DNA from: Bacteroidales bacterium
Lineage (GTDB): Bacteria > Bacteroidota > Bacteroidia > Bacteroidales > UBA932
Assembly: GCA_017465225.1 (NCBI GenBank)
Contig: JAFTWQ010000039.1
Location: forward strand, 1 to 47,634
Direction of reading: 5' to 3'
Length of the DNA: 47,634 nucleotides
In this document: positions 9,111 to 16,393 of the stretch, one piece after another
How positions within the stretch are numbered: position 1 is the stretch's first letter
Layout of the letters: each line of letters opens with the position of its first letter
Position numbers and translations under genes: made by a program
Notes under the pieces: generated by a model
Told to the model about the DNA's origin: nothing
Databases searched by the model: none
The model's input: only the letters and a program-made list of their open reading frames with translations

Positions 9111-9984
9111 GAGCTTCTATCAGACATTTTACCATCTTGGCGGCATTCTCCGAATCCAGAATGCCGGTTGCGATCAATGACTCCATCGTCCACTGGCTGA
9201 CCGGAGAGTTTTCTCTATAAAGGACTATGGCCCTGGCTGTTTCCATATCTCCTATATACGGATGTTTCTGAAGGGAATCAGCCGGAAGGGTCCATAAAGG
9301 GTAAGGGGTCATATGCTCGGGCGAAACGGCCACCAGATCCCGGAGGCCGTCATATTTCTCCTGATCGAAACGGTATATATCCATAAGCTGCTCGGGATAG
9401 GAATACCCGCCGAGAGCATTCCTATGCTCAATCATCTTCGAGGCGAACCAGCCGCCTATTCCCGGAAGAGCGTCAAATGCCGCAGAATCGGCCGCATTGA
9501 GATCCACAAGAGGGATATCGATGAAACTTTCCAGCCTCCTGTAGATGCTGTCCGACACCACATACGACCTGGCAAAATCTGCCTTTCTTCTGAACCTTCC
9601 ACCTTTCTTCCTGTAGTTATCTATACTCTGCGCCTGCTTGAAAGTGAATCCAAGGCGGCAAAGATCATCCACGGAAACCGTATTGGGATCGAAGCGGAAT
9701 GACTCGACCTTCCTTCGTGGAGTCTTTTCACGGACAGCCTCAGCCCTTTCGGAATGGATTGAATTGTTCCGTACGTATCTCTCCTCCCTGATTCCATAGC
9801 CTTCAGAAGAATCCTCCCCATGACTTTGATATACATACACAGTATCAGGTTCATCCCTGCCGGCCGCAATCTTCACCACCGCCGCACGATGGATGAACAT
9901 TGCGACCTGAAATCCTATTATAAGGAAGACTACAGCTATGACTCCTGTAATGAATGATTCCGAAGGTCTGTTCTCTGTTTTCAT
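9100..9984 (-). CDS. Membrane-anchored helix-hairpin-helix protein, ComEA-like
   Basis: 294 residues from the Met at 9984 (an upstream Met at 10017 would add an unconvincing leader). One N-terminal membrane helix (FITGVIAVVFLIIGFQVAMFI) precedes a charged spacer and at least three helix-hairpin-helix units: around DDLCRLGFTFKQAQSIDNYRK, VDLNAADSAAFDALPGIGGW, and a degenerate one near LQKHPYIGDMETARAIVLY. ComEA-type proteins bind double-stranded DNA outside the cytoplasmic membrane during DNA uptake; homologues are widespread in Bacteroidota even where competence is unproven. The DNA-binding fold is clear, a role in uptake is inferred. Confidence 0.8.
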   Translation of the reverse strand: MKTENRPSESFITGVIAVVFLIIGFQVAMFIHRAAVVKIAAGRDEPDTVYVYQSHGEDSSEGYGIREERYVRNNSIHSERAEAVREKTPRRKVESFRFDPNTVSVDDLCRLGFTFKQAQSIDNYRKKGGRFRRKADFARSYVVSDSIYRRLESFIDIPLVDLNAADSAAFDALPGIGGWFASKMIEHRNALGGYSYPEQLMDIYRFDQEKYDGLRDLVAVSPEHMTPYPLWTLPADSLQKHPYIGDMETARAIVLYRENSPVSQWTMESLIATGILDSENAAKMVKCLIEAPSQ

Positions 9985-10105
9985 GTCTGCCGGATATTGA
10001 CTCCGACAAAATTCCATAAATCAAGAAAGCAAAACAATGCATGACGCAAAGTTTTGCTTTTTTTGAAAGAAAATATTTCTCTTTTTTAAAAGTATGTAAC
10101 TTTTT

Positions 10106-10828
10106 TTAATCATCTTCGTCTGCCTTCCGGTAGGATTTCTTCTCCTTTTTCTTCTCTGGAGCACCCGCGACTATGATGACGATCTCCCCTTTGGGCTCAT
10201 GTTCCTTATACCATGAGGCAACTTCCGCCAATGTCCCCCTCTTATGCTCCTCGAACTTTTTGGAAATCTCACGGGCTACCGAGCATTCACGTTCAGCACC
10301 AAAGAATTCGGCAAACTGCTCCAGCGTCTTGACCAGACGGTATGGAGATTCGTAGAATATCATGGTCCTCGTTTCTTCCGCAAGCTCTGTCAGACGCGTC
10401 TGCCTTCCCTTTTTCTGTGGAAGGAACCCTTCAAAGCAGAACCTGTCACATGGATAGCCCGAAGAGACCAAAGCCGGGACAAATGCAGTAGCACCCGGAA
10501 GTGTCTGGACCTCGATACCCTCCTGTGCACATGTACGGACAAGGAGGAAACCCGGATCTGAAATACCCGGAGTACCTGCATCGCTGATCAAAGCCACATT
10601 CAGGCCTGCCAGAATCCTCTCCTTGATCATTGAAGCTGTCTTATGCTCATTGAACTTATGATGAGACTCCAGACGGCCCTTGATCTCGTAATGCTTCAGC
10701 AGCACCGAACTCGTCCTCGTATCCTCCGCAAGTATGAGATCCGCTTCCTTCAGCACCCTTATGGCCCTGAAAGTCATGTCCTCGAGATTGCCGACGGGCG
10801 TCGGCACAATATAAAGAATGCCAGCCAT
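10106..10828 (-). CDS. rsmI: 16S rRNA (cytidine1402-2'-O)-methyltransferase RsmI
   Basis: 240 residues of the tetrapyrrole-methylase superfamily. The N-terminus ILYIVPTPVGNLEDMTFRAIRVLKEAD and the following ILAEDTRTS are diagnostic of RsmI, and ALISDAGTPGISDPG is the SAM-binding region. RsmI methylates the ribose of C1402 in the decoding centre. The tail is lysine-rich then acidic (KKKEKKSYRKADEDD). It starts 2 bases after the stop of the upstream acidic coiled-coil gene, so the two are almost certainly one transcript. Confidence 0.92.
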   Translation of the reverse strand: MAGILYIVPTPVGNLEDMTFRAIRVLKEADLILAEDTRTSSVLLKHYEIKGRLESHHKFNEHKTASMIKERILAGLNVALISDAGTPGISDPGFLLVRTCAQEGIEVQTLPGATAFVPALVSSGYPCDRFCFEGFLPQKKGRQTRLTELAEETRTMIFYESPYRLVKTLEQFAEFFGAERECSVAREISKKFEEHKRGTLAEVASWYKEHEPKGEIVIIVAGAPEKKKEKKSYRKADEDD

Positions 10829-10830
10829 GC

Positions 10831-11604
10831 CTATCTTACCTTACGGCGGACAGCCATCATGAAGCGGTATACGAGTTCAGAAGAGAGGTCCCATTCAGGG
10901 AAAGATGCGCATACAAAGCCGACAGCCTGATCAAGAGTTTCCATGGCATTTATCTTTGACAGCGTATCGACGAATGCCTGAGCATCCTCCTTGAAGAGCA
11001 GGTTTATGAAGATCACCCTGTCATTGAGAGAAATAGCGCTTCTGATATCTCTTACAGGAGTTCCCGGCATATCCTTTCTCCATGCATAATCGGCCGTGAT
11101 GACCTCATTAAGGATAGGTTTCGCCTCTACAGAAGCCTTGTCTGCCACTGTGACCGGCTCCGGAATATCGAAAACTCCCGGAAGATCATCATCTTCCTCC
11201 TCGACAGATTCCTCCTCAACGGATTCCACCTCAACGGCAGCCGGAAGATACCTAAGAACGTCTTCTATGCTTTCCGGAGCTTCTTCAACCTGTATCTCTT
11301 CAAACGGTATCTCTTCAACTAGTTCATCTTCCAGAACATCCTCCGGAGTCTCCTCTAGCGGAAGATCGTCCTCCACTTCAAGCGGAATCTCCTGAACCTC
11401 AACGGTCTGCGGTTCTTCTACAGGTAAACCGGCTACAGGCACAGTCTCGTCAATCTCTATATCGATCGGAGTCGAATCAAACTCTTCAGGATCAACAACC
11501 TGCTGAAGTTCTGCCATCTTGGCATCCAGTCTTTCCAGCTGGCTCCTGATCGAAGCCATCATAGATTTGATTTCAGATAAAATCTGCTGTTCTCTATTTT
11601 CCAT
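10831..11604 (-). CDS. Conserved Bacteroidales protein, coiled-coil and acidic linker
   Basis: 257 residues from the Met at 11604 (MENREQQIL); the frame stays open to 11679 but that part overlaps the tdk promoter. Residues about 1-40 form a short coiled coil. The middle is a long Glu/Val/Pro-rich acidic stretch that looks disordered. The C-terminal ~90 residues are conserved-looking (SLNDRVIFINLLFKEDAQAF, then INAMETLDQAVGFV and a basic MAVRRKVR end). I recall similar proteins beside tdk/rsmI in Bacteroidales, but no function is known to me. Its 3' end is 2 bases from rsmI. Cytoplasmic; possibly an interaction scaffold. Confidence 0.75.
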   Translation of the reverse strand: MENREQQILSEIKSMMASIRSQLERLDAKMAELQQVVDPEEFDSTPIDIEIDETVPVAGLPVEEPQTVEVQEIPLEVEDDLPLEETPEDVLEDELVEEIPFEEIQVEEAPESIEDVLRYLPAAVEVESVEEESVEEEDDDLPGVFDIPEPVTVADKASVEAKPILNEVITADYAWRKDMPGTPVRDIRSAISLNDRVIFINLLFKEDAQAFVDTLSKINAMETLDQAVGFVCASFPEWDLSSELVYRFMMAVRRKVR

Positions 11605-11619
11605 AAGGCAATAAATCAC

Positions 11620-11627
11620 TATATTTG
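11620..11627 (+). promoter_or_regulatory. tdk -7 box (TATATTTG)
   Basis: TATATTTG fits TAnnTTTG exactly and lies 61 bases upstream of the tdk ATG. The -33 position, 19 bases upstream, is TTTT rather than TTG. Confidence 0.5.
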
Positions 11628-11630
11628 CAT

Positions 11631-11647
11631 CCCCTCGAAACCAGGGG
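11631..11647. repeat. Short hairpin in tdk leader
   Basis: CCCCT-N7-AGGGG just after the predicted tdk start site. The segment ACCAGGGGTC is shared with the palindrome at the argD stop codon (17623-17659), suggesting the same dispersed repeat family. Confidence 0.35.
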
Positions 11648-11688
11648 TCAAAGATTAATCTTGTGGAGTCAATATACAAAGTAAGGAA

Positions 11689-12267
11689 ATGTTTTTAGAA
11701 ATCGCAAAAAAAGCAGGTTCAATCGAAGTTATCTGCGGATCAATGTTCTCGGGAAAGACAGAGGAACTCATCAGAAGAATGAAAAGGGCACAGTTTGCAA
11801 AACAGAAGGTAGAGATCTACAAGCCTTGCATTGACGTGCGCTATTCCGAGGACGAGGTTGTCTCTCATGATGCACACAGCATTCCTTCCACCCCTATCGA
11901 CTCCCCAGCAAGCATGCTTCTCCTGTCAAGCGACGTCGAGGTAGTCGGAATCGATGAAGCACAGTTCTTTGACGAGACATTGGTAGAAGTCGTGCAGACT
12001 TTGGCCAACAGAGGCATCAGAGTCATCGTCGCAGGCCTTGACACAGACTTCATGGGCAAGCCTTTCGGCCCGATGCCTGCGCTTATGGCAGTAGCTGAAG
12101 ACATCCAGAAGGTACATGCGATATGCGTGAAATGCGGCAGTCCTGCGAACCACTCGCACAGACTTTCAAAGAGCAGCGAACTTGTAGTCCTTGGAGAGAC
12201 TGACATATATGAGCCTTTGTGCAGACATTGCTACAATGAGGCCATGAAAGAAGAAAAGGAAGCGTAA
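11689..12267 (+). CDS. tdk: Thymidine kinase
   Basis: 192-residue type II thymidine kinase that phosphorylates thymidine in the salvage pathway. P-loop GSMFSGKT (17-24), Walker B-like [11 protein letters not shown] with the catalytic Glu, and a zinc-binding lasso ([11 protein letters not shown] and CRHC) are all present. Length is typical. It has its own TATATTTG box and is divergent from the coiled-coil/rsmI operon. The 3' end forms part of a 10-bp terminator stem with the stop codon in the loop. Confidence 0.95.
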   Translation: MFLEIAKKAGSIEVICGSMFSGKTEELIRRMKRAQFAKQKVEIYKPCIDVRYSEDEVVSHDAHSIPSTPIDSPASMLLLSSDVEVVGIDEAQFFDETLVEVVQTLANRGIRVIVAGLDTDFMGKPFGPMPALMAVAEDIQKVHAICVKCGSPANHSHRLSKSSELVVLGETDIYEPLCRHCYNEAMKEEKEA

Positions 12268-12279
12268 CAGCTTCCTTTT
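12254..12279. terminator. Bidirectional terminator, tdk / TSCPD gene
   Basis: AAAAGGAAGC-GTAACA-GCTTCCTTTT is a perfect 10-bp stem with a T-tract, containing the tdk stop codon in its loop and lying between two convergent genes. Confidence 0.75.
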
Positions 12280-12284
12280 CCCGT

Positions 12285-12659
12285 TTATTTCAGAGCCTTG
12301 AGCACTCTCGCCAGCTGATCAGGGCAGGACGTCGGACGTTTGCCGCACTTGATTCCTTCCAGACGACGGATGGCTTCATCCACCTTCATATCCTTGATCA
12401 ACGCTCCGATACCCTTGGCATTACCGTCACATCCTCTGGTATACACGACCTTCAGGATAACATCGTCCTTGATCTCTATGTCGATCTGCTTCGAGCATAC
12501 TATTGCGCTCGGAGCGGCTGTGACATATCTTACCCCATCAACTACCTCGTCCTTGACGATCACGAAATCTTCTCCTGTTGAAACCATGGCATTCTGTTCC
12601 TGCGCCATTGCCGTCATGCTGAAAAGCATGATTGCAAATGCTGTAATTATTCCTTTCAT
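12285..12659 (-). CDS. Exported TSCPD-domain protein
   Basis: 124 residues. The C-terminal ~85 residues carry the TSCPD domain: VYTRGCDGNAKGIGALIKDM, then LEGIKCGKRPTSCPDQLARVL. Unlike the usual ~80-residue cytoplasmic members, this protein begins with a Sec signal peptide (MKGIITAFAIMLFSMTAMAQ), so export to the periplasm is predicted. The three Cys motifs (GCDG, KCG, SCPD) could bind metal or a redox partner; the domain has no firm biochemical role and is also seen attached to some ribonucleotide reductases. It follows the small RHH-like gene by 18 bases, probably as one transcript. Confidence 0.75.
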   Translation of the reverse strand: MKGIITAFAIMLFSMTAMAQEQNAMVSTGEDFVIVKDEVVDGVRYVTAAPSAIVCSKQIDIEIKDDVILKVVYTRGCDGNAKGIGALIKDMKVDEAIRRLEGIKCGKRPTSCPDQLARVLKALK

Positions 12660-12677
12660 GTTATAAATTGTAAGTTA

Positions 12678-12914
12678 TCAGAATAAAGTAGGGTGATTGT
12701 CATCCAGTTCAGACAGGACCTTTTCCATTATCGCTTCACGGAAAAGCACTGCCTTTGTCCCGACCCGGAACTTGTCGCAATAATGTCTGATCGCCGCCAT
12801 CTCACTGTCATTCAGATAGATAACCTGTCTATGCTTACGCACAAGAGCCTCTTTCTGTTTCTTGAGATATTCCGGATCGATACCTGATGCGCTATTTTTC
12901 CTTTTCTTGGCCAC
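12678..12914 (-). CDS. Small basic RHH-like protein
   Basis: Assigned 78 residues from a GTG start at 12914 (VAKKRKNSASG); no good ATG exists there and a minus-strand TAACTTTG -7 box lies about 25 bases upstream, inside the longer open frame that extends to 13061. The sequence has a basic N-terminus, then VIYLNDSEMAAIRHYCDKF and LFREAIMEKVL, resembling a ribbon-helix-helix fold (strand then two helices), ending HPTLF. I recall similar Bacteroidales proteins of unknown function. A DNA-binding role is possible from the fold and charge, not shown. The TSCPD gene is downstream. Confidence 0.6.
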   Translation of the reverse strand: MAKKRKNSASGIDPEYLKKQKEALVRKHRQVIYLNDSEMAAIRHYCDKFRVGTKAVLFREAIMEKVLSELDDNHPTLF

Positions 12915-12938
12915 GTGGTAAAAAGTTAGAAATTTCGC

Positions 12939-12946
12939 CAAAGTTA
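12939..12946 (-). promoter_or_regulatory. -7 box for RHH-like gene (TAACTTTG)
   Basis: Minus-strand TAACTTTG matches TAnnTTTG and would start transcription about 18 bases before the GTG at 12914, supporting that start. No clear -33 TTG. Confidence 0.4.
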
Positions 12947-12967
12947 ACAATTTATTGATAATTTTTA

Positions 12968-12975
12968 TATCTTTG
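12968..12975 (+). promoter_or_regulatory. Arginine cluster -7 box (TATCTTTG)
   Basis: TATCTTTG is an exact TAnnTTTG match driving rightward. Predicted transcription start near 12980-12982 leaves a leader of about 165 bases before the GNAT gene. No clear -33 TTG at the usual distance. Confidence 0.55.
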
Positions 12976-12983
12976 TACTCATT

Positions 12984-13019
12984 ATGGCCATTTTCAAGCA
13001 AATATTCGTCCGACTTTAG
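12984..13019 (+). CDS. Possible leader micro-ORF, arginine cluster
   Basis: Eleven codons, MAIFKQIFVRL, ending TAG, begin within a few bases of the predicted transcription start. The stop is immediately followed by a 6-bp GGAGGG/CCCTCC hairpin (13019-13045). The only arginine codon is CGA at the second-last sense position. This arrangement resembles a leader peptide for attenuation, but one Arg codon is weak evidence and translation would have to start almost leaderless. Confidence 0.35.
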   Translation: MAIFKQIFVRL

Positions 13020-13111
13020 GAGGGGCTCTCGAAGCATTTCCCTCCCAATTGCAATTGACAATCTCGGTTTGTCTTGCCGTTAGGGCCATATTCTTTTCCC
13101 GTGATCCGGGA
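13019..13111 (+). promoter_or_regulatory. Structured leader upstream of arginine genes
   Basis: Three candidate hairpins follow the micro-ORF: GGAGGG (13019-13024) with CCCTCC (13040-13045); GACAA (13057-13061) with TTGTC (13069-13073); TCCCG (13097-13101) with CGGGA (13107-13111). No T-tract follows any of them, so they are not ordinary terminators. The stretch 12915-13146 has no other gene on the plus strand. Confidence 0.4.
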
Positions 13112-13146
13112 CATTCCGTATACTAACAATTTATAATCAGACATCC

Positions 13147-13746
13147 ATGAAGATAGATGTTATGGTGGCTGATGCCAGCCATGTCATGTACGCAGACGAA
13201 GTCTGTGAAGAAATACTTATTTCAGCCCGTGAAAGAGGAACGGGTATCGCAAGAAGGACACCGGAATACATTTCCGAAAAGATATTGGCAGGCAAGGCGG
13301 TAATCGCCATTGCCGAAGACGGCCGTTTTGCAGGATTCTCATACATCGAGACCTGGGGAGGCAAGGAATACGTCGCCAATTCAGGACTGATCGTCGCCCA
13401 TGCATTCAGAGGCATAGGGCTTGCCATGAGAATAAAGAGAAAGATATTCGAGCATTCACGCACAATGTTCCCGAATGCAAAGATCTTCAGCATCACTACA
13501 GGTGCTGCTGTGATGAAGATGAACTATGAGCTGGGCTTCCGTCCTGTCACCTTCGCGGCACTTACCGATGACCCTGAATTCTGGAAAGGCTGCCAGGGAT
13601 GCAGGAATTATGAGATCCTCGAAGCCAACGAGCACCGCATGTGCCTATGCACAGGCCTGCTTTACGATCCGGCGGAACATATTGAAGTATTGAGCCCGGC
13701 CCATCCGGAGCTTGTCAATCTTAAAGATGGAGAACAAAAGAAATAA
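13147..13746 (+). CDS. GNAT acyltransferase, candidate glutamate N-acyltransferase
   Basis: 199 residues with a GNAT fold: acetyl-CoA-binding region around GLIVAHAFRGIGLAMRIKRKIFEHS, flanked by the strand AGFSYIETWGGKEYVANSG. It is the first gene of the arginine cluster, 4 bases before argG. In Bacteroides the homologous first gene is annotated as N-acetylglutamate synthase. If the pathway here uses succinyl-blocked intermediates (see argF'), this enzyme would be the one that places the acyl group on glutamate. The fold is clear; substrate and acyl donor are inferred from position. The C-terminal part (EFWKGCQGCRN) has a Cys pair of unknown purpose. Confidence 0.75.
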   Translation: MKIDVMVADASHVMYADEVCEEILISARERGTGIARRTPEYISEKILAGKAVIAIAEDGRFAGFSYIETWGGKEYVANSGLIVAHAFRGIGLAMRIKRKIFEHSRTMFPNAKIFSITTGAAVMKMNYELGFRPVTFAALTDDPEFWKGCQGCRNYEILEANEHRMCLCTGLLYDPAEHIEVLSPAHPELVNLKDGEQKK

Positions 13747-13750
13747 TCAT

Positions 13751-14944
13751 ATGAGCAAGAAAGTAGTACTCGCCTTCAGCGGCGGACTGGACACATCATT
13801 CTGTGTCCCTTACCTCAAGGAACAAGGTTATGAGGTGCATACCGTAATGGTAAATACAGGCGGATTTTCCGAAGCGGAAGAAAAAGCAATCGAAGAGCGC
13901 GCCCTGACTCTCGGAGCGGCATCGCACAAGAATGTGAATGCCGTCGACACATATTATGAGAAAGGGATCAGATATCTTATCTATGGAAACATTCTGAAGA
14001 ATGCGACATATCCGTTGTCGGTAAGTTCAGAGCGTGTTTTCCAGGCTCTTGAGGTGCTCAACCATGTGAAGGCTCTCGGAGCTGATGCGGTAGCTCACGG
14101 CAGCACCGGAGCCGGCAACGACCAGGTTCGTTTCGATATCGTTTTCGAGATTCTTGCTCCGGAGGTCGAGATCATCGCTCCTGTCCGTGACAACGGATTC
14201 ACCCGTCAGTTCGAGATTGATTTTCTTCAGCAGCATGGCTTTGATTTCACATGGGAGAAGGCGAAATATTCGATCAACCAGGGACTCTGGGGCACAAGCA
14301 TCGGAGGCGTAGAAACCTTGTCATCAGACGGTTACCTTCCGGAGGAGGCATATCCGACAAAGGTGACAAAGACAGAGCCCGAGCATATCAGGATCGGTTT
14401 CCGCAAGGGTGAGCCTGTTTCATTCAATGGCGTGGAGATGAGCCCGGTAGATGTCATCAAGGCCGTGCGCGACGTTGCTGGTCCTTTCGGAATAGGCCGC
14501 GACATCCACATCGGAGACACCATCATCGGTATCAAGGGACGCGTGGGATTCGAGGCTGCGGCTCCGCTCATCATTGTCAAGGCTCATCATCTTCTCGAGA
14601 AGCACACCCTCACCAAGGGGCAGCTCTACTGGAAGGAGCAGATTGCCGGATGGTACGGCCAGCAGATGCATGAGGCTATGTATCTGGATCCTGTCTGCAG
14701 GGACATGGAGGCGATGATGGACAGCATCGAGAAGAATGTGACCGGTGAGGTGGAGATCGCTCTCATGCCTTATCATTTCTCTGTGCTCGGATGTACAAGC
14801 GACCATGACCTGATGAGTTCGAAGTTCGGAGCTTATGGAGAGGTGAACAATTCATATACAGGCCGTGATGTTGTGGGATTCACAAAGGTCATTGCTAATC
14901 CATTGAAGATTTACTATTCGGTGAATGGTTCCATAGAGGAGTAG
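13751..14944 (+). CDS. argG: Argininosuccinate synthase
   Basis: 397 residues from the ATG at 13751 (MSKKVVLAFSGGLDTS); an in-frame Met at 13712 lies inside the GNAT gene and is unlikely. The PP-loop SGGLDTS binds ATP; the enzyme joins citrulline and aspartate to argininosuccinate. Family signatures GSTGAGNDQVRFD and ITPAPV-like IIAPVRDNGFTRQ are present. The gene is intact and ends 1 base before the palindromic element A1 that separates it from argC. Confidence 0.95.
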   Translation: MSKKVVLAFSGGLDTSFCVPYLKEQGYEVHTVMVNTGGFSEAEEKAIEERALTLGAASHKNVNAVDTYYEKGIRYLIYGNILKNATYPLSVSSERVFQALEVLNHVKALGADAVAHGSTGAGNDQVRFDIVFEILAPEVEIIAPVRDNGFTRQFEIDFLQQHGFDFTWEKAKYSINQGLWGTSIGGVETLSSDGYLPEEAYPTKVTKTEPEHIRIGFRKGEPVSFNGVEMSPVDVIKAVRDVAGPFGIGRDIHIGDTIIGIKGRVGFEAAAPLIIVKAHHLLEKHTLTKGQLYWKEQIAGWYGQQMHEAMYLDPVCRDMEAMMDSIEKNVTGEVEIALMPYHFSVLGCTSDHDLMSSKFGAYGEVNNSYTGRDVVGFTKVIANPLKIYYSVNGSIEE

Positions 14945-14945
14945 C

Positions 14946-15046
14946 CGAATGACTTTATGCTCCATTGGCCCCCTCCCACTCTGCGAGTGGGCCCCTCCCC
15001 CTACCCGGGGGTGGGAAAATGCCAATTACGCATTTAAAGTCATTCG
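14946..15046. repeat. Palindromic element copy A1, argG-argC
   Basis: Outer arms CGAATGACTTTA (14946-14957) and TAAAGTCATTCG (15035-15046) pair perfectly and are unique to this copy. Inside, ATTGGC/GCCAAT frame a GC-rich core with two hairpins, CCCACTC-TGC-GAGTGGG and CCCCC-TACC-CGGGGG (with one extra C). Bases 14960-15027 (68 bases) are identical to 15751-15818 inside argC. The region holds no other gene. Confidence 0.85.
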
Positions 15047-15097
15047 ACCAAAGCAGCATGGCACGATATGGACAGAATAACGACAAAGCAAGTAAAT

Positions 15098-16234
15098 ATG
15101 AATGAAAACAATAAAATCCGCGTAGCTATTGCCGGAGGAACAGGATATACTGGAGGTGAACTGTTCAGGATATTGCTGAATCATCCGGATGTGGAGATTG
15201 TGGCGGCTACTACGACTTCTTCCGAGGGCACACCGGTGGCTTCCGTCCATAGGGATCTTATCGGAGAGACCGATCTTTGCTTCGGTACGGAGCTGAACGA
15301 TCCGGATGTGATTTTCCTGTGTCTTGGTCATGGCATCTCACGTCAGTTTGTTGACACTCATGACATAAAGCCGGAATGCAGGATCATAGATCTCGGCAAT
15401 GATTTCAGACTCGACGGAGAGTATGCCGGAAGACATTTCGTGTATGGTCTTTGCGAAAGTGCACGCAAAGAGGTGCGCAAGGCGCATGATGTTGCCAATC
15501 CGGGCTGCTTTGCCACTGCTATTCAGTTGGCTGCATTGCCTTTGGCTGCGGCAGGGCTTATAAATGATGAGATCCACGTTACTGCTATAACCGGTTCTAC
15601 AGGGGCAGGTAAGAAACCTGGAGAGACTACGCATTTCAGCTATAGAAGTGATAATATTTCGATCTATAAGTTGTTTTCGCATCAGCATCTGGCAGAGATC
15701 AGGAAGAATCTTCAGAAGGTTCATGATGCAAAGGGTTCGCAGGCTGCGGCCTCCATTGGCCCCCTCCCACTCTGCGAGTGGGCCCCTCCCCCTACCCGGG
15801 GGTGGGAAAATGCCAATTCCGGCCATCAGCCTTGCTCCCTTTCAGATCAACAAGAACTTTGTACAGGTGAAACGCGAACTGAGATAAAGGTGAATTTTGT
15901 GCCGTTGAGAGGTGATTTTGCGAGGGGAATATTTGCGAGTGTGTATACGAGGGCTGCCGAGGGGATGAGCCAGGAGGATTACCAGAGGATTTTCGAGGAT
16001 TATTATGCAGAGTCGCCTTTTGTGTTCCATAGCAAGGAGGGTATCTCGATGAAGGAGGTAGTGAATACTAACAAGGGACTTGTGCATGTGGAGGTTCATG
16101 ACGGATATGTGCATATTGCTTCTGCGATCGATAATCTGGTGAAGGGTGCGGCAGGTCAGGCTGTGCAGAATATGAATCTGATGTTCGGGCTGCCGGAAGA
16201 CAGCGGTCTTCGTCTCAAGCCTTCTGCATTTTGA
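15098..16234 (+). CDS. argC: N-acyl-gamma-glutamyl-phosphate reductase with in-frame insertion
   Basis: 378 residues from the ATG at 15098. NADP-binding GGTGYTGGELFR (13-24) and the catalytic Cys in NPGCFATA (Cys137) are present, with the usual C-terminal end QNMNLMFGLPEDSGLRLKPSAF. It reduces the acyl-glutamyl phosphate to the semialdehyde. Residues about 211-260 are foreign: Pro/Trp-rich sequence encoded by palindromic element copy A2, placed between EIRKNLQKV and EIKVNFVPLRGDF. Bacteroides ArgC is about 320 residues (from memory), so roughly 50-58 residues are extra. The frame stays open. Whether the enzyme works with this loop is unknown, but the rest is undamaged. Confidence 0.9.
   Translation: MNENNKIRVAIAGGTGYTGGELFRILLNHPDVEIVAATTTSSEGTPVASVHRDLIGETDLCFGTELNDPDVIFLCLGHGISRQFVDTHDIKPECRIIDLGNDFRLDGEYAGRHFVYGLCESARKEVRKAHDVANPGCFATAIQLAALPLAAAGLINDEIHVTAITGSTGAGKKPGETTHFSYRSDNISIYKLFSHQHLAEIRKNLQKVHDAKGSQAAASIGPLPLCEWAPPPTRGWENANSGHQPCSLSDQQELCTGETRTEIKVNFVPLRGDFARGIFASVYTRAAEGMSQEDYQRIFEDYYAESPFVFHSKEGISMKEVVNTNKGLVHVEVHDGYVHIASAIDNLVKGAAGQAVQNMNLMFGLPEDSGLRLKPSAF
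15730..15842. repeat. Palindromic element copy A2 inside argC
   Basis: The 68-base core 15751-15818 is identical to copy A1. Its flanks again form an inverted repeat, imperfect and different from A1: AAAGGG...AGGCTG..GGCC on the left against the complement on the right, ending CCCTTT at 15842. It is read through in the argC frame (core = residues about 218-241). Confidence 0.85.
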
Positions 16235-16235
16235 C

Positions 16236-16332
16236 GGATTGAATCATTGTATTCCGAAGACCCCCGTCCTCGCTATGCTCGGACACCCCCTAGCCGGGGG
16301 TGGCATGTCTTCTCCACACAATAATTCAATCC
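16236..16332. repeat. Palindromic element copy B1, argC-argD
   Basis: Arms GGATTGAATCATTGT (16236-16250) and ACAATAATTCAATCC (16318-16332) pair at 14 of 15 positions. The inner part is bounded by GAAGAC/GTCTTC and contains CACCCCCTAGCCGGGGGTG. It shares a 26-base identical block, inverted, with copy B2 near lon. It begins 1 base after the argC stop codon. Confidence 0.8.
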
Positions 16333-16393
16333 TCCCATCCAAAAACAGAATTTTGAGACGATGACCTTGGGACGCGGAGGGTGATATTAGAGT

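Noticed and set aside
12915-13061. ATG-started 127-residue version of the RHH-like protein
   Set aside because: The extra N-terminus overlaps both divergent promoters and the arginine leader; the GTG at 12914 fits the -7 box position.
14962-15017. Reading the GC-rich core as a rho-independent terminator
   Set aside because: No T-tract follows on either strand, and an identical core lies inside the translated argC frame.
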